Shown here in pieces: positions 34,501 to 42,656 of a DNA stretch of 64,000 nucleotides. The stretch comes from DYIU01 sp038326775 (GTDB lineage Bacteria; Actinomycetota; Geothermincolia; Fen-727; Anoxymicrobiaceae): NCBI GenBank assembly GCA_038326775.1, contig JBBQKJ010000011.1, positions 4,394 to 68,393 on the forward strand, given 5' to 3'. The position numbers and the translations under genes were made by a program. Within the stretch, counting starts at the first letter, position 1; each line of letters begins with the position of its first letter. The notes below the pieces were generated by a model that was not told where the DNA came from, made no database searches, and saw only the letters and a program-made list of their open reading frames with translations.

Positions 34501-34712
34501 ACGTCTGTTCCGGCTGTAAGGCCTGCATCGAGCTCTGCTCTTACGAGGCCATCGAGTTCGACGCGGCGAAGGGTGTCGCCGTTGTCAACCGCTCCCTGTG
34601 CAAGGGATGCGGGGCCTGCGCGGCGGCCTGCCCGTCGGGGGCCAACCGCCTGCTCGGCTTCAAGCCCGGGCAGATAATCGCCCAGATAAAGGCGGCTTGC
34701 GGCTCGCTCTAG
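31518..34712 (+). CDS. hdrA: Tandem (double-unit) HdrA-like flavoprotein with Lys/Ala-rich N-terminus
   Basis: The 1064-residue protein has a Lys/Ala-repeat tail (residues 1-56, AKKTAGKKPAAKK-type), then two HdrA-like halves. The first has FAD loop GGGIGGVQA (67-75), CTGCGICSEHCRV and CVGSRDS...YCSSVCC. The second has CRCGTNIGG, a second FAD loop GGGGAGMVAA near residue 650, and CVGSRND...YCSKICC. The C-terminus carries two ferredoxin motifs, CSGCKACIELCSYEA and CKGCGACAAACPSG. HdrA performs flavin-based electron bifurcation. A single chain may replace the usual HdrA dimer. Start is GTG 31518 after GAAGAAGG. No mvhD, hydrogenase or formate dehydrogenase gene lies nearby, so the electron donor is unknown. 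Confidence 0.9.
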   Translation: MAEKEPAKKAAKKTAGKKPAAKKKPAAKKTAGKKPTAKKQAKKPVAKKAAPAAGPGEQPVGAVMVVGGGIGGVQASLDLVEMGYRVYLVDSSPSIGGVMGQLDKTFPTNDCSMCILSPKLVEVGSNKNIELYMLTDVVGLQGEPGHFEVTLRVRPRYVDLEKCTGCGICSEHCRVKVKDPYNADLSRTPLIRVPFPQAVPGAAFIDPTKCLYLLRGKCGDCAEECPAGAVDYEDKERTEKVEVGSIIVSTGYKPFDAKKRAEYGYGVYDNVVTSLEFERILAANGPTSGHVVRRSDGEPVKKLAFIQCVGSRDSTAGNTYCSSVCCMYATKQSVIAKEHAREVQPTIFFIDMRTYGKGFEEYYQNAKNEKGVRYVRCLASYAKELQPTRNILVGYTDPDGSTVEEEFDMVVLCVGITPDAAGLAGVLGVGLNDHGFIASDDFLSVKSSREGVYVCGALEGPKDIPDSVIQASASAGLASSRLGVCRCELTEHVEYPPEKDVSGEEPRVGAVICRCGTNIGGVVDVPAVVDYAKTLPNVAFADERLYACSQDAQEWIREIIREHDLNRVMVASCTPRTHQPLFRETVRSAGLNKYLFEMANIREHCSWVHMDIPDDATEKAKMLCKMGIEKAALLEPLEEGVSQVIHNAMVIGGGGAGMVAALQLADAGFKTYLVEREPELGGQMRHIYATVEGADVQAYLGELESRVKGHPDIDLMLSSDIEDVDGYIGKFHTRVRTPKGPRELDHGVVIVATGGAEYVPPPGEYGRGSDERVITQVELEKLLAEDPGSLEDVRDVVMIQCVGSRNDEHPYCSKICCGVAIKNALAIKELNPGAAVNVCYRDLRTYGFKEDYYLKARDLGVNFIRFEKEDPPRVDISFGDPRVRVADQNIRGEEVVLNPDLVVLSTGVISNPGARELGPKLKVPLTSDGFFLEAHVKLRPVDFATDGIFLAGLAHYPKTITESLTQAAAAAARAESILAKENVVTEGVVARVDPNVCSGCKACIELCSYEAIEFDAAKGVAVVNRSLCKGCGACAAACPSGANRLLGFKPGQIIAQIKAACGSL

Positions 34713-34893
34713 CGGGGTCAAGCGAGCATCGATGCATGGACCTCACGCCCGGCTTACCGAACACGCGGCGAAAGTGGCTTGACACTATATGGTCGTAATT
34801 TCCGGAAAGTATGGTCGAGCCGGGACTACTTGTGTAGAATGACCCCACCTTTCGAGATAGGTCGAAACTGACCGTGAGACCCGGACGGGTGCC

Positions 34894-36213
34894 ATGAATC
34901 CATTAGCTGAAGAGTTGAACGTCACAATAAGATCGGCGAGCCCGGCTCTCTTCTCCTCGCTCTCCCGGCTTGGCAGGGAGCTCTTTTTCCCGAAGGGCAT
35001 CCTGACCCAGACCGCCGAGGCGCGGGAGAAGGCAGACCGCTACGACGCCACCCTCGGCATCGCGCGCTCCGGCGGCGAGGCGATGAACCTTCCCGTGATC
35101 ATGGAGCTTCTGAGCGGGCTTTCTCCTGATGAGGCGCTCGATTACGCGCCCTCCACCGGGAACGCCGCGTTGCGCCGCCGGTGGCTGGAGGACATGCACG
35201 CCAAGAACCCCTCGCTCGAGGGAACGGAGACCAGCCTCCCCGTCGTGACCAGCGGCATTACCCACGGGCTGACCATCGCGGGCGAGCTTTTCGTCGACCC
35301 AGGCGACGTGTTGCTGGTGCCGGACAAGTTCTGGGGCAACTACAACATGGTATACGCCACCAGGCGCGGGGCCGAGGTGCGCAAGTTCCCGTTCTTCGCG
35401 GCCGGCGGTTTCGACATTGCGGGGCTCGCCCAGGCGCTCTCGGTTACGCTGGACGAAAAGGGAAAGGCCATCGTCCTGCTGAACTTTCCCAATAACCCGA
35501 CGGGGTACTCGATCAAGCGCGGGGAGGCCGCCGGGCTCGTCGACGCGCTGGTCAAGGCCGCGGGGCCGGGCCGCGAGGTCGTGGTCGTTCTTGACGACGC
35601 CTACTTCGGCCTTTATTACGACGACGAGTGCTTTGCCGAGTCGCTTTTCGGGCTCCTCGCGCAGAAGAGCGAGCACGTGTTCCCGGTGAAGCTGGACGGT
35701 GCCACCAAGGAGGAGTACGCCTGGGGCCTGCGGGTCGGGTTCATAACGTTCAGCGTGGCGGCGCCGGGCCGGGAGAAAGAGGTTTGCGCCGCACTCGAGA
35801 AGAAGGTAGGCGGCGCGATCAGGGGCAACATCTCCAACTGCTCCCAGCTCGGGCAGTCACTCCTGCTGGCAGCGATGAACCACCCCGATTTCGCGAAGCA
35901 GAAAAATGAGAAATACGACCTTATGCGCGAGCGCGCCCGGAAGGTCATGGAAGTCCTGCGCGAGCCGGCCTTCGACGCGGCCTGGGAGCCTTACCCGTTC
36001 AACGCCGGGTACTTCATATCGCTGCGTTTGAAGGGGCTCGACTCCGAGGCGTTCAGGGTGCGCCTCCTCGCCGAGTTCGGCACGGGCGTGATAGCCGAGG
36101 GGGCGACTGACATCCGGGTCGCTTTCTCATGCCTCGAGGTGGACGAGATCCCGGACCTGTTTGATATAATGTATCGTTGCGCCATGGGGCTTAAGAACGA
36201 AAGTGGCTTGTAG
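34894..36213 (+). CDS. PLP-dependent aminotransferase class I/II
   Basis: A 439-residue fold-type I aminotransferase. Visible motifs include SGITHGL, PDKFWGNYNMVY, the Asn-Pro motif NFPNNPTGYS, the Asp-Ala-Tyr block VLDDAYFGLYYDDE, a candidate Schiff-base Lys in KLDGATKEEYAWG and the following Arg in GLRVGF. It transfers an amino group between an amino acid and a 2-oxoacid; specificity cannot be read. The start ATG 34894 follows GACGGGTGCC with a weak ribosome binding site. It lies 51 bases before a homocitrate/isopropylmalate-synthase-like gene, which suggests a joint role in 2-oxoacid or amino-acid chain extension. Confidence 0.88.
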   Translation: MNPLAEELNVTIRSASPALFSSLSRLGRELFFPKGILTQTAEAREKADRYDATLGIARSGGEAMNLPVIMELLSGLSPDEALDYAPSTGNAALRRRWLEDMHAKNPSLEGTETSLPVVTSGITHGLTIAGELFVDPGDVLLVPDKFWGNYNMVYATRRGAEVRKFPFFAAGGFDIAGLAQALSVTLDEKGKAIVLLNFPNNPTGYSIKRGEAAGLVDALVKAAGPGREVVVVLDDAYFGLYYDDECFAESLFGLLAQKSEHVFPVKLDGATKEEYAWGLRVGFITFSVAAPGREKEVCAALEKKVGGAIRGNISNCSQLGQSLLLAAMNHPDFAKQKNEKYDLMRERARKVMEVLREPAFDAAWEPYPFNAGYFISLRLKGLDSEAFRVRLLAEFGTGVIAEGATDIRVAFSCLEVDEIPDLFDIMYRCAMGLKNESGL

Positions 36214-36264
36214 GACCTTCACCGGGTCTTGAGCGGGCGGCCGCCCGCGGACAGAGGAGAAAAG

Positions 36265-37593
36265 ATGGGCCAGAACAACACCATATACGTTATAGATGTC
36301 ACAAACCGGGACGGCGTCCAGACGTCCCAACTGGGCCTTGCCAAGATCGAGAAGACGATCATCAACATGTACCTCGACGAGATGGGCGTGTTCCAGAGCG
36401 AGGCGGGCTTCCCCACCACCAACCACGAGACCAACTACCTGCGCGGAAACCTCGAGCTGGCTGAGATGGGGGCCATAAAGAGGCTGCGCGTCTCGGGGTG
36501 GCTGCGCGCTATCAAGGCCGACGCCGAGCTCGCCAGGGAGATGGTGCCCGAGATCGAGCACGTCAACATATCCATATCGACCTCGCCCCAGATGATAAGC
36601 GGCAAGTGGCAGGGCGAGCGGACGTTCGATGACGTGGTCAAGCTGATGACCGGCGCCCTGGAGCGGGCGCTCGAGCTCGGCTATGAGAGCGTCGCGGTGA
36701 ACGCCGAGGACGGCTCGCGGACGCCGATGGATGACCTGTTGAAGTTCTCCCTGGCCGCCAGGGATTCCGGCGCCACCCGGTTGCGCTATTGCGACACCCT
36801 GGGTTACGACGACCCCTTCACGACCTACGACCGGATGAAGCTGCTGGCCGAGGAGGTGGGCCTCGACATAGAGCTCCACGCGCACAACGACCTCGGGATG
36901 GCGGTGGCCTGCTCGGTGGCCGGAGCGGCGGGGGCGGTGGACGGCGGCGTCGACGCCTACATCAACACCACCGTAAACGGCATCGGCGAGCGCGCCGGGA
37001 ACGCCGACCTCATTTCCTGCCTGCTGGCTATCACGAAGTCGAGCGGCATGGCGGGCCGCTACAAAGTGGACCCGGCCATCGACCTGACCAACGCCTGGAA
37101 GCTGGCCAAGTACGCGTCCTACGCCTTCGGCGTGCCCATACCCATCAACCAGGTCGGCGTAGGGCGCAACGCGTTCGCCCACGAATCAGGCATACACGCC
37201 GACGGCGCCCTCAAGGACCGCCGCAACTACGAGCTGTATGACTGCGAGGAGCTGGGCCGCGGCGACCCCGAGATGGTCGAGACCGGGCGCATGATAACCA
37301 CCGGCGCGTACGGCGGCATCAAGGGGTTCCGCAACGTGTACGACCGCCTGGAGATCGAGTTCCAGTCCGACGAGGAGGCCCGCGAGATCCTCGACCTGGT
37401 GAGGCTCGCCAACGTCACCACCGGCAAGCCGCTGACCGAGGACGAGCTGAAGTTCGTCGCCCGCTACCCGGAGCAGGCCCGCAAGATACTTACGCTCTCG
37501 CTGTACCAGGAGCCGAAGATAGTCGAGGAGAGGACGAGGGTCACCCGAAAGGTCAGCTTCCCCTGGGAGAAGGCCTCCGGCAGTAAAGCCTAG
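36265..37593 (+). CDS. Homocitrate/2-isopropylmalate synthase-like enzyme (DRE-TIM family)
   Basis: A 442-residue acyl-CoA:2-oxoacid condensing enzyme. The catalytic RDG is in DVTNRDGVQT, metal ligands in HAHNDLGMA, followed by NTTVNGIGERAGNA and GVGRNAFAHESGIHADG in the linker domain. The family joins acetyl-CoA to a 2-oxoacid. It lacks the long C-terminal LeuA regulatory domain, so a homocitrate or citramalate-like role is as likely as leucine synthesis. ATG 36265 follows GAGGAG; an upstream TTG at 36229 is less likely. The aminotransferase upstream could use the chain-extended product. No other leucine, lysine-AAA or nif genes are adjacent. Confidence 0.85.
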   Translation: MGQNNTIYVIDVTNRDGVQTSQLGLAKIEKTIINMYLDEMGVFQSEAGFPTTNHETNYLRGNLELAEMGAIKRLRVSGWLRAIKADAELAREMVPEIEHVNISISTSPQMISGKWQGERTFDDVVKLMTGALERALELGYESVAVNAEDGSRTPMDDLLKFSLAARDSGATRLRYCDTLGYDDPFTTYDRMKLLAEEVGLDIELHAHNDLGMAVACSVAGAAGAVDGGVDAYINTTVNGIGERAGNADLISCLLAITKSSGMAGRYKVDPAIDLTNAWKLAKYASYAFGVPIPINQVGVGRNAFAHESGIHADGALKDRRNYELYDCEELGRGDPEMVETGRMITTGAYGGIKGFRNVYDRLEIEFQSDEEAREILDLVRLANVTTGKPLTEDELKFVARYPEQARKILTLSLYQEPKIVEERTRVTRKVSFPWEKASGSKA

Positions 37594-37630
37594 CGCTGCC
37601 GCATGACCCCGATGTGAATCGAGGTAAACG

Positions 37631-38044
37631 GTGGAAGTCAGCGACGAGGTCTGGGACCTGGTCAACCTGAGGAAGCCGGCATCGGGCTTCATCGTGACCG
37701 CGGACAGGAAGGGCAGGTGCAACGCGGCGTGCATCGCCTCACTCCAGCTTTCCGACCGCGGCACCATGAACATGCTCGTGGGTGACAGCCGCACCCTCAA
37801 GAACCTCAAGCAGAACCCGCAGGCGGCCTTCATCACCGCGCAGGGCGAAGCAATGGATGAAGTCAAGGGCTGCCGCGTCTACCTGAAAGCGACGAGCATC
37901 GTAGAGAAGGGGCCGGTCATCGACAAGGGCAGGGCCATGCTGGCTGAAGCGGTGAACCCCGAGGCCGCGGAGCGCATTCATGCGTTCGTGACCTTCGAGG
38001 TCACCGAGTTGCGCCCGCTGATCGACATGGGCCGGGAGACGTAG
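37631..38044 (+). CDS. Pyridoxamine-phosphate-oxidase-like flavin-binding protein
   Basis: A 137-residue split-barrel protein starting GTG 37631 (MEVSDEVWDLVNLRKPASGF). The order of strands FIVTADRKGRCNAACIASLQ, MNMLVGDSRTLKNLKQNPQAAFI and GCRVYLKATSIVEKG is typical of small FMN- or F420-binding PNPOx-fold proteins. The function is unknown; such proteins often reduce small molecules or bind haem or flavin. It is 37 bases after the synthase gene and on the same strand, so it may be in the same transcript. Confidence 0.7.
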   Translation: MEVSDEVWDLVNLRKPASGFIVTADRKGRCNAACIASLQLSDRGTMNMLVGDSRTLKNLKQNPQAAFITAQGEAMDEVKGCRVYLKATSIVEKGPVIDKGRAMLAEAVNPEAAERIHAFVTFEVTELRPLIDMGRET

Positions 38045-38147
38045 GGCCCGATTCCCGCAAGGGGCGGGGAAAGGTCCCACTACGGTAAGCGGCACCCGGA
38101 CGAGTCCCCATATTCCAGCGGCGGCATCGATGCAAGGGGGTAGGACG

Positions 38148-39563
38148 ATGGGCGGCGAGATAATCTGGATGAGCGCGCAGGAGCTCCTTGACAGCTATCG
38201 CTTGAAAGAGCTCTCACCGGTGGAGGTAGCGCAGGCGGTGCTCGAGCGCATCGACGCGGTGAACCCCGGGCTGAACGCCATAGTGACGCTGACCGCCGAG
38301 CTGGCCTTGGAGCAGGCCAGGGCCTCGGAGGCGGCCTACCAGAAAGGCGAGGCGCGCGCGCTCGAAGGCGTCCCCGTCACCATCAAGGACCTCATCATGA
38401 CCCGGGGCATCCGCACCACCTGGGGCTCGATGCTCTACGAGGATTACGTCCCCGACCTCGACGCGGTGCTGGTGGAGAGGCTCAAGGAGGCCGGCACTGT
38501 CATGCTGGGCAAGACCAACGTTCCGGAGTTCGGGCTGGTGGCGGTGACTGACAACCTCGTGTTCGGGCCTGCCCGCAATCCGTGGGACACCGCAAAGACC
38601 ACCGGAGGGTCGAGCGGCGGCGCGGCGGCTGCCGTCGCGGCGGGCTTTGGCCCGCTGGCCGTGGGAAACGACGGGGGCGGGTCGGTCCGCGTACCGTCGA
38701 GCCTTTGCGGAACTTTCGGCCTGAAGCCGCACTTCGGGCGCATCCCCAGCTACCCGCATATCGTACACGGCTGGGACACCATGAACGCCGAGGGCCCCAT
38801 CACGCGGACGGTGGCCGATGCCGCCCTGATGATGAACGTTATGGCGGGCCCGGACGAGCGCGACCGCCACTCACTGCCCGCCTCCGGCATCGATTATTTG
38901 AAAGGGCTCGGGGATGGTCTGAAGGGGATGCGCTGCGCTTATACGTCGGATCTCGCGGTCGCCGCCGTAGACCCCGAGGTGGTGGAGATAACAAAGAGGG
39001 CGGCCTTTGCCATGGAGAAGCTCGGCTGCGAGATGGTCGAGGACGACCCGGGCATAATGGATATGTCCGGCGACCTCACCATACTGGTAATAGCGGAGAC
39101 GGCTACCGCGCACTGGGACACCCTGGAGGAGGACAAGGAGAAGATGTACCCGCTCTTCGCGCCGTTCCTCGGCCTCGTCGATTCGCTTGGCGCGGCCGAC
39201 TTCGTGCGCGTGCAGAACCACCGCGAGGACATCTGGGAGAAACTCTGGAGATTTTTCTCCACCTACGACTTGCTGCTCACCCCGGCGACCGCGTGCGCGG
39301 CATTCGACCTGTTGGAAGGCGGGATGCTGGGGCCCGACGAGATAAACGGCGTGCCAGTTACCCCGGCAAGCTGGATAGGCTTCACCTACCCGTTCAATTT
39401 TACCGGCCAGCCTGCCGCCTCGGTGCCGTGCGGCTTCACCGCCGCGGGCCTGCCGGTGGGCCTCCAGATAGTCGGGCGGCGATTTGACGAGCCCGCGGTC
39501 CTGCGCGCGGCTGCCGCCTTCGAGAAGGCTTATCCGTGGGCCGACAAGCACCCCGACCTTTAA
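38148..39563 (+). CDS. Amidase (amidase-signature family)
   Basis: A 471-residue amidase-signature hydrolase. The catalytic triad is recognisable: Lys in VTIKDLIMTRG, cis-Ser in TTGGSSGGAAAAVAAG and the nucleophile Ser in GNDGGGSVRVPSSLCG. The C-terminal NFTGQPAASVPCGF is typical. It hydrolyses an amide to carboxylate and ammonia; alternatives such as GatA are unlikely without gatB/gatC. ATG 38148 (MGGEIIWMSAQELL) has AGGGGGTAGGA upstream. It is a lone gene between the PNPOx-like gene and the histidine kinase. Confidence 0.9.
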   Translation: MGGEIIWMSAQELLDSYRLKELSPVEVAQAVLERIDAVNPGLNAIVTLTAELALEQARASEAAYQKGEARALEGVPVTIKDLIMTRGIRTTWGSMLYEDYVPDLDAVLVERLKEAGTVMLGKTNVPEFGLVAVTDNLVFGPARNPWDTAKTTGGSSGGAAAAVAAGFGPLAVGNDGGGSVRVPSSLCGTFGLKPHFGRIPSYPHIVHGWDTMNAEGPITRTVADAALMMNVMAGPDERDRHSLPASGIDYLKGLGDGLKGMRCAYTSDLAVAAVDPEVVEITKRAAFAMEKLGCEMVEDDPGIMDMSGDLTILVIAETATAHWDTLEEDKEKMYPLFAPFLGLVDSLGAADFVRVQNHREDIWEKLWRFFSTYDLLLTPATACAAFDLLEGGMLGPDEINGVPVTPASWIGFTYPFNFTGQPAASVPCGFTAAGLPVGLQIVGRRFDEPAVLRAAAAFEKAYPWADKHPDL

Positions 39564-39681
39564 GCGGCGGTCCGGGCCGGGTTCAAATCCGTTTTTCGCG
39601 CGAGACGAAGGCGCGCTTGCCGGTGAGGATCGAGAAAGCCTGCCTCCTTGCCTGTTCAAGTATTAACGGAGGATTCCGATA

Positions 39682-39697
39682 CAGGTCTTGAGACCTG
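39682..39697. promoter_or_regulatory. Perfect palindrome upstream of the histidine kinase gene
   Basis: CAGGTCT-TG-AGACCTG has 7-bp arms and lies about 90 bases before the kinase start. It could be an operator for a dimeric regulator, perhaps the response regulator encoded downstream (although that protein has no DNA-binding domain), or a small hairpin. Confidence 0.35.
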
Positions 39698-39783
39698 GAT
39701 TTCCAGTTGAAGGCCTGGCAGGGATTCGTGCTTCAGCCTGTTGTGGCATGTTTGCGCCGTATGCCTCAAGATAGGCTCAGGTG

Positions 39784-41229
39784 ATGAGTTTGAAAGCGTA
39801 CCGAGTCGCGTACCTGGGCAGCGATGGCGAGGCCGCGCTTGCCCTCGAGAACGCGCTCAAAGATGTTGGTTTCCCGTTCCTGCGCGAGACCTGCGACCCC
39901 GCAGGCGTGCAGAAAGCGGTGGGATTCAACCCTGACATCGTGCTCTGGGATACGGAGAACTCCCAGCCGGACGAGAAGTTCCCGCTTGCCGTCCTGCGGG
40001 AAGCCGGTTTCGACAACCAGCCGCTGGTAGCGGTGGCCAGGCGGAACGACATGGAGAGCGCGGTCGCCAGCCTCGCGGGCGGCGCGGTTGACTTCATCTT
40101 CAAGCCGATAAACGAGAATCCCCTCCCGCGCATGCTGGCGGCCCTCAACGTGGGGCAGAAGCAGTTGCGCATCGATTGGTGCAACAGGGTGATAGAGGAC
40201 ACCAATAACCAGATAAAGGGTGTTCTCAGTAACCTCTCCGACCCCGCCTACATAGTCAGCCCCGAGTACCAGGTACTGTGGATGAACCGCCCGGCCGAGG
40301 AGATATTCGGCGAGGGGCAGCGGGGCGGCGCGTGCCATCACGTCTTCTACGACCGCACCGAGCCATGCGAGGTCTGCCAGAAGAACAAAGGCTCGGCCCG
40401 CTGGCGCGCCATGCTCAAGAACGGCAAGAACTACCGGTTCATCTCGGCCGTGGTGCGAAACGGCAGGGGAGAGGTCGAGAAGCTGGCGGTCGGCACCGAC
40501 ATAACCCCCGACGAAGAGGTGCAGAAGATCCACAAGACGTTCATAGCCAACGTCAGCCACGACCTGCGCACGCCACTCGCCGCCATCGACCAGTATGTGA
40601 ACATCCTGCTCGAAGGCCTGGCGGGCGAGCTTACCGGCGACCAGCGCGAATACGTCGATGTCATCAGGCGCTCAAGCTTCCGGCTCCACAGCCTCGTGGA
40701 GAACCTCATCGACGCGAACAAGATACTGTCCGGCGACTTCAAGCTCAGGATGGAGGTCATGAGCATCCAGGATATCCTGGACGTCGTAGTGGAGATGCTC
40801 CGGTCGCAGGCTGAGGACAAGGGGCTCACGTTCCAGGTGCAGGTGGCCGAAGGCCTGCCGCCGGTCTACGCGGACAAGGCGCGTATCGCGCAGGTCGTAG
40901 CCAATATCGCCGGCAACAGCATCAAGTTCACCGAGCAGGGCATGATCCAGATACGGGGCGGCTTCATGCCGCGCGACGAGGGAAGGGTGATCGTGTCGGT
41001 GGAGGATACCGGGATAGGAGTGCCGAGGGAAGACCTGGGGAAGATTTTCGAGCTCTTCTACAGGGTGGAGAAGGATAAAGTGTACGTGGAAGAGGGGGCG
41101 GGGCTCGGGCTCTCCATCTCCCGCGAGATTGTCAGAGCTCACGGAGGCACGCTCTGGGCGGAGAGCATGGAGGGCATGGGCAGCGCCTTCCACTTCGCCT
41201 TGCCCGTACACGGAACAGGCCATGCCTGA
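39784..41229 (+). CDS. Hybrid histidine kinase: receiver-like domain, PAS, HisKA, HATPase
   Basis: A 481-residue soluble kinase. The N-terminal 120 residues resemble a receiver domain (Asp in DIVLWDTEN, Lys in FIFKPINE), but the acidic pocket is weak. A PAS domain follows (YIVSPEYQVLWMNRPAEEIF) with a Cys-rich loop, CHHVFYDRTEPCEVCQ. The HisKA box is FIANVSHDLRTPLAA (His near 259). The ATPase domain has GNSIKF, VEDTGIGVP and GAGLGLSIS. There is no membrane segment, so it senses a cytoplasmic signal; the Cys/His loop in PAS could bind metal, haem or a cluster. A receiver protein is encoded 82 bases downstream, probably its partner. Confidence 0.9.
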   Translation: MSLKAYRVAYLGSDGEAALALENALKDVGFPFLRETCDPAGVQKAVGFNPDIVLWDTENSQPDEKFPLAVLREAGFDNQPLVAVARRNDMESAVASLAGGAVDFIFKPINENPLPRMLAALNVGQKQLRIDWCNRVIEDTNNQIKGVLSNLSDPAYIVSPEYQVLWMNRPAEEIFGEGQRGGACHHVFYDRTEPCEVCQKNKGSARWRAMLKNGKNYRFISAVVRNGRGEVEKLAVGTDITPDEEVQKIHKTFIANVSHDLRTPLAAIDQYVNILLEGLAGELTGDQREYVDVIRRSSFRLHSLVENLIDANKILSGDFKLRMEVMSIQDILDVVVEMLRSQAEDKGLTFQVQVAEGLPPVYADKARIAQVVANIAGNSIKFTEQGMIQIRGGFMPRDEGRVIVSVEDTGIGVPREDLGKIFELFYRVEKDKVYVEEGAGLGLSISREIVRAHGGTLWAESMEGMGSAFHFALPVHGTGHA

Positions 41230-41311
41230 GCTTCTGTAGCGGTACATGATGGTTGACCACGACGCCGGTCATGCGAAGCGAGTAGCCGGGGCTGCTTACG
41301 GGGAGGCACAA

Positions 41312-41692
41312 GTGGGCGAAGACAAGAAGCTCATACTGGTCGCTGATGATGACAAGGACCTGGTGACCGCCCTTTCCATCAGGCTCAGGGCAGCCGGTTA
41401 CGCTGTCGTGGGGGCCCACGACGGCGACGAAGCTTACGAGGTCGCGCATGAGAGCAAGCCGGACCTCATAATACTCGACGTCAGGATGCCCGCCGGGGGT
41501 GGCTTCGCCTCCATCGATAAGATAAAGCACTCTCTTACCACCCGCAGCATCCCGGTGATCTTTCTTACCGCGTTCGATGACGAGGAGATGAGGGAGGAGG
41601 CCCGCAGGCAGGGAGCGGTGGGCTTTTTCCGGAAACCGTTCGACGACGCGGAGTTCATGGGGGCGATCCGGAACGTTCTCTCGAAGTCTTGA
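41312..41692 (+). CDS. Single-domain response regulator
   Basis: A 126-residue CheY-like receiver without output domain. The acidic pair is in LVADDDKD, the phosphoacceptor Asp in IILDVRMP, the Thr in FLTAFDD and the Lys in GFFRKPFDD. Start GTG 41312 follows GGGGAGG six bases upstream; an in-frame ATG at 41246 is less well supported. It probably receives phosphate from the hybrid kinase upstream and acts by protein contact. The downstream gene is convergent. Confidence 0.88.
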   Translation: MGEDKKLILVADDDKDLVTALSIRLRAAGYAVVGAHDGDEAYEVAHESKPDLIILDVRMPAGGGFASIDKIKHSLTTRSIPVIFLTAFDDEEMREEARRQGAVGFFRKPFDDAEFMGAIRNVLSKS

Positions 41693-41741
41693 GTGCGCCC
41701 GCGCCAGAGGTCAGCTTGCCGCCTCGGTCGATGGTTCGAAG

Positions 41742-42656
41742 TCACGCCCGGGCGTGGTGAGGCGTAGGCTCCAGCTCGCCGCCGGGGAACGATTCGATCT
41801 CGTCCTCCGCCTCCGCCCTCTGCGAGAGTATGACGGTGCCGGTAAGTATCAACACGAACGCCATGATCCTCACGACTTTGAGCAGGTTGGACGCCGGGAA
41901 CGCCTCGTTGAGCGCCATCATCCCGACCACGATGGGGACGAACTCCATCAGCCCGTTGTAGATCGGCGCCACCACTATGGCCATGCCTTTCTGCAGCGCC
42001 GCCTGAAGCAGGATGAACGCGGGTATGTAAGTGCAGATGCACGCGACCAGGAAGACGAGGAACAGCTCCCAGTGGGTATCGAGGTTGACGAGGTACATCA
42101 TAACAAGGCGCTGAAAGACCGCGGCTATACCGAAGAACAGGCCGACGGAAATGCCCAGACCCACCGACAACCTGGCCTTGCTGCCCCGCATGATAAGCGG
42201 GAAGATGATGGCAAGGCCTATTATGACCCCGGCGAACAGGGGGATCTCCCACCCGTGGTTAAGCTTGTCCTCGGGCAGCCCCTCAGCCAGGCTCACCCCG
42301 ATGAGAGCTACTCCGAGCACGGTCATTCCCATGGCCAGGTAGTCTATGCGGCGAGGCTTCTCGCCGAGGTGCTTTATCGCGAGGTAGGCCAGTAGCACCA
42401 CCCCCGAGGCGATGATCGGTTCCACGATGGAAACCGGTGCCAGCGCCAGGGCGATCGAGTACAGCACGAAACCCGTGATGTTGACAGTCTGCGCCAATAG
42501 CCAGGGTTTGTTCGTGGCGAAAGCCATTATGGTGTCTTTCGAGAACTTGAACTCGATATCGGGGAGAGCCACGACTGCTTTTTTTTGCAGGTAGATAGCC
42601 CAGTTGAGCGTCAGCGCTCCAAGGATGGCACACAAGATGGCGAAAGACTCTTTCAT
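41742..42656 (-). CDS. DMT-superfamily transporter (EamA/NIPA-like)
   Basis: A 304-residue membrane protein with nine or ten predicted helices, starting ILCAILGALTLNWAIYLQKK. It shows the internal duplication of drug/metabolite transporters: AQTVNITGFVLYSIALALAP and VEPIIASGVVLLAYLA in the first half, a second set near FLVACICTYIPAFILLQAAL and VVGMMALNEAFPA. The order resembles NIPA-type Mg2+ or EamA transporters; substrate is unknown. The acidic C-terminal tail is cytoplasmic. It converges on the response regulator gene. Confidence 0.82.
   Translation of the reverse strand: MKESFAILCAILGALTLNWAIYLQKKAVVALPDIEFKFSKDTIMAFATNKPWLLAQTVNITGFVLYSIALALAPVSIVEPIIASGVVLLAYLAIKHLGEKPRRIDYLAMGMTVLGVALIGVSLAEGLPEDKLNHGWEIPLFAGVIIGLAIIFPLIMRGSKARLSVGLGISVGLFFGIAAVFQRLVMMYLVNLDTHWELFLVFLVACICTYIPAFILLQAALQKGMAIVVAPIYNGLMEFVPIVVGMMALNEAFPASNLLKVVRIMAFVLILTGTVILSQRAEAEDEIESFPGGELEPTPHHARA

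Noticed and set aside
34790..34860. Promoter from TTGACACTATATGG upstream of the aminotransferase
   Set aside because: No acceptable -10 box lies at 16-18 bases from TTGACA; TAGAAT near 34835 is too far away.
38148..39563. GatA subunit of aspartyl/glutamyl-tRNA amidotransferase
   Set aside because: No gatB or gatC nearby, and the C-terminal half is of the general amidase type.
39575..39600. tRNA T-loop-like GGTTCAAATCC
   Set aside because: The sequence directly follows the amidase stop and the upstream bases are amidase codons; no acceptor or anticodon arm can be formed.
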